Shown: positions 15,117 through 22,301 of the stretch, piece by piece | Layout of the letters: every line of letters starts with the position of its first letter | Numbering within the stretch: position 1 is the stretch's first letter | Assembly (NCBI GenBank): GCA_018268415.1 | Contig: JAFDWO010000016.1 | Location: forward strand, 1-64,000 | Direction of reading: 5' to 3' | Source: Actinomycetota bacterium | GTDB lineage: Bacteria > Actinomycetota > Thermoleophilia > Solirubrobacterales > 70-9 | DNA length: 64,000 nucleotides | Made by a program: the position numbers and the translations under genes | Notes under the pieces: generated by a model | What the model saw: only the letters and a program-made list of their open reading frames with translations | Database searches by the model: none | Told to the model about the DNA's origin: nothing

Positions 15117-16288
15117 CCGCGGACCTGCGCTTCCATTGGTTCCTGCCCACCCAGGGCGACGGCCGCGGCCTGATCGAGACCGGTGACGCGCCGCCCGCGG
15201 GCACCGCCGGCGGCCTGCGCGAGGCCTCGATCGCCTACCTGACCCGGGTCGCGACCGCGGCCGAGGACCTCGGCTTCGAGGCGGCGCTCACCCCCACGGG
15301 CGGCTGGTGCGACGACGCCTGGGTGGTGACCGCGATGCTCGCGGAGACCTCCGAGCGCCTGCGGTTCCTCGTCGCCTTCCGTCCCGGGCTGGTCGCGCCG
15401 ACCCTCGCCGCGCAGATGGCCGCAACCTTCCAGTGGCACTCCGAGGGCCGCCTGCTGCTGAACGTGGTGACCGGCGGCGACGCCGCCGAACAGCGCGCCT
15501 TCGGCGACTTTCTCGCCAAGGAGGAGCGTTATCGGCGCACCGGCGAGTTCCTCGAGATCGTCCGCCGTCTCTGGGACGGCGAGACCGTCAATTACGCGGG
15601 CGAGCACCTGCGGGTCGAGGGGGCGACGATCCACCGCCTCCCCGACCCCCGCCCGGAGATCTACTTCGGCGGCTCCTCGCCCGCCGGGATCGAGGTCGCC
15701 GCCTCCCACGTCGACGTCTACCTGACCTGGGGCGAGCCGCCCGCCGCGGTCGCCGAGAAGATCGAGCGCGTCGCCGCGGCGGCCGCCGAGCGAGGCCGCG
15801 AGGTGCGCTTCGGCATCCGCCTCCACACGATCTCCCGCGATGAGTCCGCCGCCGCCTGGGCGCAGGCCGAGCGCCTGCTCGCCTCGGTTCCGGCGGCGAC
15901 GATCGCCCGGGTCCAGGCACGCCTGCGCGAGTCCGAATCGGAGGGCCAGCGGCGGATGCTCGAGCTGCACGGCGGCTCCCGCGACCGGCTCGAGGTCTAC
16001 CCCAACCTCTGGGCCGGCGTCGGGCTCGGCCGGGGCGGCGCGGGCACCGCGCTGGTCGGCTCGCACGCCGAGGTCGCCGAGCGGATCGAGGAGTACGCCG
16101 AGGTCGGGGTCGAGGAGTTCGTCCTCTCCGGTTACCCCCACCTGGAGGAGCTCTACTGGTTCGGCGAGGGGGTGCTGCCGCTGCTGGAGCGCCGCGGCCT
16201 CTGGCGCCCGCCGGGCCCCGCCGAGCTCGCCTTCAGTGGCGGCCGCGAGGGTACCGCCGTCCCGTTCGCGGTGGGGGCGCGGCGATGA
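15113..16288 (+). CDS. SsuD-like FMNH2-dependent alkanesulfonate monooxygenase
   Basis: 391 residues, close to E. coli SsuD (381). LLM fold with HWFLPTQGDGR at the start, FRPGLVAPTLAAQMAATF, LLNVVTGGDAAEQRAFGDF, EERYRRTGEFLEIVRRLW and YFGGSSPAGIEVAA. SsuD enzymes release sulfite from alkanesulfonates with FMNH2 and O2. GTG start overlapping the upstream stop (GTGA), so it is coupled to the NtaA-type gene. A paralogue with the same neighbour order is at 32876. The exact sulfonate is not readable. Confidence 0.87.
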   Translation: MTADLRFHWFLPTQGDGRGLIETGDAPPAGTAGGLREASIAYLTRVATAAEDLGFEAALTPTGGWCDDAWVVTAMLAETSERLRFLVAFRPGLVAPTLAAQMAATFQWHSEGRLLLNVVTGGDAAEQRAFGDFLAKEERYRRTGEFLEIVRRLWDGETVNYAGEHLRVEGATIHRLPDPRPEIYFGGSSPAGIEVAASHVDVYLTWGEPPAAVAEKIERVAAAAAERGREVRFGIRLHTISRDESAAAWAQAERLLASVPAATIARVQARLRESESEGQRRMLELHGGSRDRLEVYPNLWAGVGLGRGGAGTALVGSHAEVAERIEEYAEVGVEEFVLSGYPHLEELYWFGEGVLPLLERRGLWRPPGPAELAFSGGREGTAVPFAVGARR

Positions 16289-17748
16289 GCACGCCGACCC
16301 AGCGCGTCGCGATCGTCGGCGGCGGCGCCTCGGGGGCGCTGGCCGCGGTCCACCTCCTGCGCGAGCCGCGCGACCGCGGTGCCCTGGAGATCGACCTGAT
16401 CGACCGCACCGGTGGCTTCGGCGCCGGTATCGCCTACGGGACCACCGACCCGCTCCACGTGCTGAACGTCCCCGCGGTGCGCATGGGGGCCATCGCGGGT
16501 CGGCCCGAGCACTTCCACGAGTGGCTCGCCGAGCGCGGCGAACCGGTGGCCGAGGAGGCGTTCGTGCCCCGCGGCGTCTTCGCCGGCTACGTCCGCGATC
16601 TCCTCGCCCGCGCCGAGCGGGAGGCGACCGACGCCCGCCTGCGCCGCCACTGTGGCGAGGTGACGGCGATCGTCGAGCACCACGGCGCGCCCGCGGCGCC
16701 GCTCGAGCTGACCCTCGCCGACGGCGAGCGGATCCGGGCCGACCGGGTGATCCTGGCGCTCGGCCCACTCGACGGCGGCGACCCGATCCGGGTCCCCGCC
16801 GAGCTGAAGGACTCCGGCGTCTACGTCGCCGACCCCTGGGCGGCGGGCGCCCTGGAGGAGGCGCGGCGCGATCGCGAGGTGCTGGTGGTCGGCACCGGCC
16901 TCTCGATGGTCGACGTCGCCCTGACGCTGTGCGAGGGCGGGCAGGGGCCGCGGGTCCGCGCCGTCTCCCGGCATGGGCTCGTGCCGCGCCGGCACCGACG
17001 CACGCTCACCAACCTGCGCCGCTTCCACATCCCGACCGAGACCGGGCAGATCGAGCCGATCGTGGCGGCGATCTTCGCCCAGATCTGTCGCGTCTCCCAG
17101 CAGGGCGACGACTGGCGCGACGTGATCGACTCGATGCGGCCGGTGACGCCGGCGCTCTGGAAGGCGCTCGGCACCGCCGAGCAGCGCCGCTTCCTCGCCG
17201 AGTTCCAGCGCCTCTGGGACGTCCACCGCTTCCGCATGGCGCCGGCGGTCGCGGACCGCTTCGAGGCGCTGCAGGACGTCGGGCGGATCGTCACCGAGTC
17301 GAACTCGATCGTCTCCCTGGAACCGCACGGCGATCGCGTCCGCGTCTTCCTGCGCATCCCCGGCGCGACGGACCTCGACCTGGTCGAGGTCGACCGGGTG
17401 ATCAACTGCAGCGGCGCCGGGACCGACCTGCGCCGCCAGGCGCCGCCTCTCCTGGCCGGTCTCCTCGCCGCGGGCGCCGCGCGCTCCGACGAGCTCGGCC
17501 TCGGCCTCGACGTCACCCCCGAGGGCGCGCTGCTCGGCGCCGACGGCACCCCCTCGACCCGCCTCTTCGCGATCGGTGCCCTGCGCAAGGGGGTCGAGTG
17601 GGAGGCGATCGGCGTCACCGAGATCCGCGATCACTCCGCCGCCGTCGCGCGCCAGATCGTCCGCACCGGCGAAACCGAGGAGATCCCGCTGCCAACCGAG
17701 CTGCGCGCGGTGCCCGCCGCGGCGCCGACGGAGTGGGAGGCCGCGTGA
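16285..17748 (+). CDS. FAD/NAD(P)-binding protein (NAD_binding_9 family)
   Basis: 487 residues. An N-terminal Rossmann FAD motif VAIVGGGASGALAAVHLL (about 8-25) is followed by GFGAGIAYGTTDPLHVLNVP and FVPRGVFAGYVRDLL, marks of the FAD-NAD(P)-binding family PF13454. A second dinucleotide motif VLVVGTGLSMVDVALTL lies near residue 200. The chemistry of this family is poorly defined; in this operon it could be another flavin-dependent oxygenase or a reductase acting on the same substrate. Starts with ATGA overlap. Confidence 0.75.
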   Translation: MSTPTQRVAIVGGGASGALAAVHLLREPRDRGALEIDLIDRTGGFGAGIAYGTTDPLHVLNVPAVRMGAIAGRPEHFHEWLAERGEPVAEEAFVPRGVFAGYVRDLLARAEREATDARLRRHCGEVTAIVEHHGAPAAPLELTLADGERIRADRVILALGPLDGGDPIRVPAELKDSGVYVADPWAAGALEEARRDREVLVVGTGLSMVDVALTLCEGGQGPRVRAVSRHGLVPRRHRRTLTNLRRFHIPTETGQIEPIVAAIFAQICRVSQQGDDWRDVIDSMRPVTPALWKALGTAEQRRFLAEFQRLWDVHRFRMAPAVADRFEALQDVGRIVTESNSIVSLEPHGDRVRVFLRIPGATDLDLVEVDRVINCSGAGTDLRRQAPPLLAGLLAAGAARSDELGLGLDVTPEGALLGADGTPSTRLFAIGALRKGVEWEAIGVTEIRDHSAAVARQIVRTGETEEIPLPTELRAVPAAAPTEWEAA

Positions 17749-17782
17749 CCGCCACCACCACGACCCGACGGAGGGCCGCTCG

Positions 17783-18943
17783 ATGAACCCGCTCGACCTC
17801 GTCCCCGCCATCCCCGACGCGGTCGCCGCCGCGAGCGACGAGCTCGCCGCCGGCCGCATGGTCCTCCTGCGCGACGACTGTGAGCGCCGCGGGGAGGGCG
17901 ACCTGCTCATCGCCGCCGAGTTCGCCGACGCCGCCGCGGTCAACTTCATGGCGACCGAGGCGCGCGGGCTCGTCTGCCTGGCGCTGAGCGCGGAGCGCTG
18001 CGAGCAGCTCGGCCTCGAGCAGATCGGCAACCGCGGCAACGCCTCGTCCCTGGGCGACTCGGCGATGGTCACGATCGAGGCCCGCGAGGGCGTCACCACC
18101 GGCATCTCGGCGGCCGACCGGGCCCGCACGATCGCCGTCGCGACCGACCCCGGGAGCGCCGCCGCCGACCTCGTCGGGCCTGGCCACGTCTTCCCGCTGC
18201 GGGCCCGTCCCGGCGGCATCCTCGAGCGCGCCGGCCGCACCGAGGCGGCGGTCGACCTCACCGCGGGCGCCGGGCTGCGCGGTGCCGGGGTCCTCTGCCA
18301 GGTGATGCGCGACGACGGCCACATGGCGACCGGTGAGGACCTCGAGGTCTTCGCCGCCCGCCACGGGCTCGCGGTGGTCGACCTCTCCGACGTGGTCCGC
18401 CGGGGGCGCGCCGCCGAGCCCGCGGCGGCGGCGAAGCTCGCCGAGACCGGCCGGCGGATGCGCGACGTGATGGGCCACTTCGCCACCGGCGTGTCGGTCG
18501 TCACCGCCCGCGACGCCGACGGCGCGCCGGTCGGCACCACGGCCAACGCGATCTCCTCGGTCTCGCTCGGCCCGCCCTTGCTGCTCGCCTGCCTGGCGCG
18601 CAGCTCCGAGACCCTGGCGGCGATCCGCGCCGGCGGCCGCTTCGGGGTCAACGTCCTCGCCGCCGGGCAGCGCCACCACTCCGATCGCTTCGCCAGGAAG
18701 GGCGGCGCCGTGCGCTCCCACGAGGTCGACTTCGACGACCACGAGCTCGGCGTGCCGGTGCTGCCGGGATCGCTGGCGACCGTGGTCTGCGAGGTCGAGG
18801 CGATCCACCCGGCGGGCGACCACGAGATCGTCGTCGGCCGCGCCCACCACCTCGAGCACCGCGAGCCGGGCGCCCGCCCGCTCCTCTTCTACCGTGGGTC
18901 CTATTCGGAGATCCAGATCGAGGAGGACGACCTTGCCGCCTGA
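17783..18943 (+). CDS. RibB-like/flavin reductase fusion with altered RibB site
   Basis: 386 residues. Residues about 10-205 match 3,4-dihydroxy-2-butanone-4-phosphate synthase (RibB): EGVTTGISAADRARTI, GPGHVFPLRARPGG, GAGVLCQVMRDDGHM. Residues about 225-385 are a flavin reductase-like domain (MGHFATGVSVVTA, VGTTANAISSVSLGPPLLL, RFGVNVLA). In E. coli RibB, DRENEGD and GHTEA supply the Mg ligands Glu38 and His153. Here those stretches read ERRGEGD and GRTEA, so both ligand positions are Arg (residues 36 and 152). The RibB part is probably not a working synthase. GGAGGG precedes ATG 17783. The reductase likely feeds FMNH2 to the adjacent oxygenases. Confidence 0.85.
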   Translation: MNPLDLVPAIPDAVAAASDELAAGRMVLLRDDCERRGEGDLLIAAEFADAAAVNFMATEARGLVCLALSAERCEQLGLEQIGNRGNASSLGDSAMVTIEAREGVTTGISAADRARTIAVATDPGSAAADLVGPGHVFPLRARPGGILERAGRTEAAVDLTAGAGLRGAGVLCQVMRDDGHMATGEDLEVFAARHGLAVVDLSDVVRRGRAAEPAAAAKLAETGRRMRDVMGHFATGVSVVTARDADGAPVGTTANAISSVSLGPPLLLACLARSSETLAAIRAGGRFGVNVLAAGQRHHSDRFARKGGAVRSHEVDFDDHELGVPVLPGSLATVVCEVEAIHPAGDHEIVVGRAHHLEHREPGARPLLFYRGSYSEIQIEEDDLAA

Positions 18944-19607
18944 GACGCAACCACCCGTGCCCGGACCCACCGACCACCCGACGCCGGTCCGCGATCTGCC
19001 GACGAGCGTCGATCTGAGGGTGGTGCTGGGATCGACGACGCCGCCGGGGCGGATGCACCGGGCCGTCGAGGGGGCGATCGAGCGCGCCGCGGGGCGCGGC
19101 ACTTCCGCCGACCTGCTCGACCTGGGGACGCTGCGGCTCGGCTTCGCCGACGGGACGCCGCCGGAGGATCTCGACGACGACACCGCGGCGACGATCGCCG
19201 CGGTCGCGGCCGCGCGGGCCGTGATCCTCGCCACGCCGGTCTACCGCGGCTCGCTGAGCGGCTCGCTGAAGAACCTCCTCGACCTGACGCCGGTCCCGGC
19301 GCTGCAGGGGAAGGTCGTGGGACTGGTCGCGATGGGCGCCTCCGACCACCACTTCCTCGGCGTCGAACGGCACCTCCGCGACGTGCTCGCCTTCTTCGGC
19401 GCCGTGGTGATGCCGGTCGCGGTCTACCTCACGGGCGGCGACTTCGACGACGGCGTCCCCGGCGAGCGGGCCGCGGCGGCGCTCGACGAGCTCTTCGCGA
19501 CGACCGCCGCGACCGCCGTGGCGCTGGCCGGCGGCGCCGCCGGGTTCGAGCCCGCACCGCTGGCGGCGCGAACGATCAAGCCCCGGGCCAGGGGAGTGAC
19601 AAGCTGA
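18933..19607 (+). CDS. NADPH-dependent FMN reductase (SsuE/MsuE-like)
   Basis: 224 residues; flavodoxin-like NADPH-dependent FMN reductase. The core begins at about residue 30 with VVLGSTTPPGRM and includes ILATPVYRGSLSGSLKNLLD (the FMN/NADPH-binding PxYxGSxSGxLKN pattern) and VGLVAMGASDHHFLGVE. It supplies FMNH2 to SsuD/NtaA-type oxygenases. TTG 18933 is chosen because a full AGGAGG sits six bases upstream; this makes an 11-nt overlap with the fusion gene. GTG 18957 or 19020 would trim an unconserved Pro-rich N-terminus. Confidence 0.85.
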   Translation: MPPETQPPVPGPTDHPTPVRDLPTSVDLRVVLGSTTPPGRMHRAVEGAIERAAGRGTSADLLDLGTLRLGFADGTPPEDLDDDTAATIAAVAAARAVILATPVYRGSLSGSLKNLLDLTPVPALQGKVVGLVAMGASDHHFLGVERHLRDVLAFFGAVVMPVAVYLTGGDFDDGVPGERAAAALDELFATTAATAVALAGGAAGFEPAPLAARTIKPRARGVTS

Positions 19608-20374
19608 TGCCGACCGCCGAACTCGAGCTGCCGCGGATCGCCGATCCCGCGCCGCCCGGGCCAGTTACGACCCAGCCGACCCCCACCGCGCCGACCGCAC
19701 GGGGGCCGCGCGCGATAGCCCCGCGGCCTGCGCCCGCAGCCGAAGCCCTGCCCGACGCCTCGGTCCGCGCGCTCGTCGTCGACTCCCACGCGCCATCGCG
19801 GATCGGCCTCGGCGCGCTGCTCGAGGCGCAGCCCTGGATCGAACGGTGCCTGCTCGCCGCCGACAGCGGGGAATCGGTGGCGCTGGCCCGTCGCCACCGG
19901 CCCGACGTGGCGATCCTCGACATCTCCCAGACAGGTCCCTTCGCGGGCTCGGTCACCGCCGCGATCCGCGCCGCCCACCCCGGCGTCCAGATCCTCCTTA
20001 CCTCCCGCTGCCGCACCTCCCCGGGTGCCCCGCCCGCCGCCCTCGGCGCGGTCGGCTTCCTGCCCGCGGGGGTCACACCCGAGGACCTGATCGACACCGT
20101 CCGCACCGCGGTGATCGGCGGCGAGCCGCTCGACCTCGCCGACCCGACTCCCACCGGCGCGCTCGAGCTGACCGAGCGCGAGCGGGAGATCCTGATCCTC
20201 CTTGCGACCGGGGCGACCAACCGGGAGATCGCCGAGCGCCTCCACCTGGGGCCGGACAGCATCAAGAAGAGCGCCACCGTTCTCTACCGCAAGCTGGGCG
20301 TCCGCAACCGGACCGAGGCCGCCCGCCGCGCCGAGCTGGTCCTCGGCCGTGGCCTCGACCTGAACGCGGCCTAG
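19607..20374 (+). CDS. NarL/LuxR-type response regulator, orphan
   Basis: 255 residues. After a Pro-rich N-terminal tail (1-50) there is a receiver-like domain: ALVVDSHAPSRIGLGALLE, with the likely phospho-acceptor Asp in VAILDIS. A C-terminal LuxR helix-turn-helix follows (LTEREREILILLATGATNREIAERLHL). One of the usual paired acidic residues is replaced (VVDSH). No histidine kinase is nearby. It shares the operon with the flavin oxygenases, starting in an overlap (TGATG), so it may regulate this or a distant sulfur/oxidative response. Confidence 0.82.
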   Translation: MPTAELELPRIADPAPPGPVTTQPTPTAPTARGPRAIAPRPAPAAEALPDASVRALVVDSHAPSRIGLGALLEAQPWIERCLLAADSGESVALARRHRPDVAILDISQTGPFAGSVTAAIRAAHPGVQILLTSRCRTSPGAPPAALGAVGFLPAGVTPEDLIDTVRTAVIGGEPLDLADPTPTGALELTEREREILILLATGATNREIAERLHLGPDSIKKSATVLYRKLGVRNRTEAARRAELVLGRGLDLNAA

Positions 20375-20444
20375 ACGAGCGCGACCCGGGCGGTGCGGGC
20401 GTCCGAGGTGCCGCACGGCGCCGCCCCGCCCTCCCCGGGATCGC

Positions 20445-20489
20445 TCCGCGGTTCCTTATGGTCGCCAGGCGACCATAAGGAACCGCGGA
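20445..20489. repeat. 22-bp perfect palindrome with 1-nt centre (E2)
   Basis: Arms 20445-20466 and 20468-20489 are exactly complementary around A20467. It shares GTTCCTT.TG and the single central A with the 26-bp palindrome at 745-797, but the rest of the stem differs while still pairing. Confidence 0.9.
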
Positions 20490-20551
20490 AGGGACGGGCC
20501 GTCGAGAGGGGAGGGGCCCGACCCTGCTGGCCCCCGCGGCCGTCCGAGACG

Positions 20552-20609
20552 GTCCCGGCCGCCTCATGGCGCTCCTGGCAGGCTGTGAGCGCCATGAGGC
20601 GCCCGGGAC
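20552..20609. repeat. Hairpin H2 with conserved 14-nt loop
   Basis: Arms 20552-20573 and 20588-20609 pair at 21 of 22 positions. The loop CCTGGCAGGCTGTG (20574-20587) is the exact complement of the loop of H1 at 611-624. The stem also matches that of H1, so this is an inverted copy. Confidence 0.9.
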
Positions 20610-20708
20610 GTGAGGGGTGCGTGGGGAAGACGGCACAGGGACGTGAGGAAGGTCGGACTTCCGTGATGGTTCCGTGAGGATCGGCCCCCGGACGGGCCCG
20701 ACGGGTGC

Positions 20709-20751
20709 CTGTGGCGCCTTAGTGGCGCATAGCGCCACTAAGGCGCCACAG
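20709..20751. repeat. 20-bp perfect palindrome, ATA triloop (family B)
   Basis: Arms 20709-20728 and 20732-20751 are exactly complementary around ATA. The inner GGCGC-ATA-GCGCC and the outer TGTGG/CCACA ends resemble the 121-159, 15061-15099 and 43195-43245 elements, while the middle of the stem differs with pairing kept. Confidence 0.9.
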
Positions 20752-20867
20752 CAAGGGAGGAAGCGTGGAATCCTCACGGTCTCCGTCACGAGGTCCGACA
20801 TCGGTGACGGAGTCGTGGCGCTCCCGTGAGCCTCCGGCGGGCCTTCCGCCACACCCCCCCGCACCCT

Positions 20868-20919
20868 CGGCCGTCTCGGCCACGGCCACAGCCTGCCAGG
20901 GCCGTGGCCGAGACGGCCG
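20868..20919. repeat. Hairpin H3: new stem, same 14-nt loop
   Basis: The 19-bp perfect stem (arms 20868-20886 and 20901-20919) has no similarity to H1/H2. It is capped by the identical loop CACAGCCTGCCAGG (20887-20900). The loop contains the short dyad CCTG-C-CAGG. Confidence 0.9.
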
Positions 20920-20990
20920 CGTCCCTTCCCTCCGGGCGACAGCTTCCGAAGATCCCATCCCTTCCCCGATCGGGTACGACTTCCTTGATT

Positions 20991-21012
20991 CTTGTTTAAC
21001 CTGGTCAACAAG
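20991..21012. promoter_or_regulatory. Dyad upstream of the MFS-ABC operon
   Basis: CTTGTT (20991-20996) and AACAAG (21007-21012) bracket a partly symmetric centre; 8 of 11 positions pair. Read on the minus strand it contains GTTGACC, the start of the repeat found in the LysR control region at 13550. Possible operator for the MFS/ABC transcript. Confidence 0.4.
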
Positions 21013-21029
21013 CTCTACTTTGGCTTGCG

Positions 21030-22274
21030 ATGACCCCCCACGGCGCGATCGCAACCCACCGTCCGGACCCCCGGCGCTCCTCTCACGGGGCCCGGACGGT
21101 GATCGCGCTGGTGACCGCGGCGATGTTCGCGGACGCCACCTTCTACGCAGTGATCGCGCCGCTCCTGCCGCACTACCGCGACGCGCTCTCACTCGGCCAC
21201 CTCGAAATCGCCATGCTCTTCGCCGCGCATCCGGTCGGGACGGTCATCGCCGCCCTGCCCGCCGCGCGGCTGGTCAATGCGCGCGGGTCGGCGGCGGTAA
21301 TGACCGCCGGGCTGCTCAGCCTCGGCATCGCGACGATCGTCTTCGGCCTCGCCGACTCGTTCCCGATCCTCGTCGCCGGGCGCTTCGTCCAAGGCGCGAG
21401 CGCGGCGCTGGTGTGGTGCGCCGGCCTCGCCCGCATCCAGGGCGCGGTCGCGCCGGAGCGCCGCGGCGCCGCCCTCGGCCTCGCCGGTGCGGCCGCCGGA
21501 GCCGGCTCGCTGGCGGGACCCGGCTTCGCCGCGCTCAGCAGCCTGATCGGGATCGCGGCGACCCTGATCACCCTCGGCGCACTCAGCTTCGTCCTCGCCC
21601 TGGCGATCCGCCTGGCCGGCGAGTTGCCCGGCGAGCGCCGGGAGGGTGCTCCGGCCGCCCGCACCCGCTCGCTCCTCAGCCTCGACGTCACCCGTCCGGC
21701 CGGCGTCATCTTCATCTGCGGCGCCGTGCTCGGCGCGGTCTCGACGATCGGGCCGCTGCGCCTCTCCGACCTCGGCGCCGGCGTCGTCCTGATCGCCGCC
21801 ACCTTCGTCCTCTCGGCCTTCGGCGAGGTCGTGATCGCGCCGGCCGCCGGACACGCGTCCGATCGCGTCGGCCGCACCCTGCCGATCCGCCTGGCGTTGA
21901 TCGCCGCTGTGCCGCTCCTGTTCGTGGTCGGCTTCGCCGGCTCGGTGCCCGTGACCGCACTGGGGATCGCCCTGATCGGCTCGGTGGTCGCCGTCCTCTG
22001 GCCCCTCGGGACCGCCCTCCTCGCCGATCGGGCGGGCCGTCGCGGCCGCGCGGCCGCCGAAATCTCGGCCGTCAGCCTGATCGCCTGGAGCATCGGCCTC
22101 GGCGGCGAGTCGGTCCTCTGCGGTGCCCTCGCGGGCGCCTTCGGCAACGGCGCCGGGCTCGCCTTCCTGGCGGTTCCGTGCCTGCTCGGCCTCGCCTTCC
22201 TCGGCGGCGAGGAGCCGCGGGGCGAAGTGCGCCTTCCGGGCCTCGACCCACAAACCGTCAACCCCGTCAACTGA
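21030..22274 (+). CDS. MFS transporter
   Basis: 414 residues with about 12 hydrophobic segments, the size of a DHA1-type major facilitator. The N-terminal half includes FADATFYAVIAPLLPHYRD and the loop 2-3 region AARLVNARGSAAVM. The 27-bp gap to the ABC substrate-binding protein suggests co-transcription. It could export a product or sulfite-like by-product of the oxygenases, or import a substrate. No Shine-Dalgarno precedes ATG 21030; the next in-frame ATG at 21123 would remove the first membrane helix. Confidence 0.8.
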   Translation: MTPHGAIATHRPDPRRSSHGARTVIALVTAAMFADATFYAVIAPLLPHYRDALSLGHLEIAMLFAAHPVGTVIAALPAARLVNARGSAAVMTAGLLSLGIATIVFGLADSFPILVAGRFVQGASAALVWCAGLARIQGAVAPERRGAALGLAGAAAGAGSLAGPGFAALSSLIGIAATLITLGALSFVLALAIRLAGELPGERREGAPAARTRSLLSLDVTRPAGVIFICGAVLGAVSTIGPLRLSDLGAGVVLIAATFVLSAFGEVVIAPAAGHASDRVGRTLPIRLALIAAVPLLFVVGFAGSVPVTALGIALIGSVVAVLWPLGTALLADRAGRRGRAAAEISAVSLIAWSIGLGGESVLCGALAGAFGNGAGLAFLAVPCLLGLAFLGGEEPRGEVRLPGLDPQTVNPVN

Positions 22275-22301
22275 CCGCTGGACCCAGGAGATCCAAGAAC
22301 G

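Larger units (their letters stand above)
20375..21029. repeat. Palindrome mosaic region 2, no gene
   Basis: This 655-bp gap between the response regulator and the MFS gene contains no credible coding frame. It holds four large hairpins (20445-20489, 20552-20609, 20709-20751, 20868-20919). Sequence around 20.60-20.68 kb matches region 1 (about 485-590) in inverted orientation, including a GGTCGGACTTCCGTGAT-like block. The last 90 bp lead into the MFS start and include a dyad at 20991-21012. Confidence 0.75.

Noticed and set aside
15029-18651. Long minus-strand open frames opposite the ssuD-like, FAD and RibB genes
   Set aside because: Low-complexity Arg/Ala/Gly translations; the plus strand carries well-conserved enzymes with overlapping starts.
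121-20919. Large hairpins as ordinary Rho-independent terminators
   Set aside because: No T-tract follows them, several occur together with no gene end nearby, and loop or core conservation is not expected of terminators.
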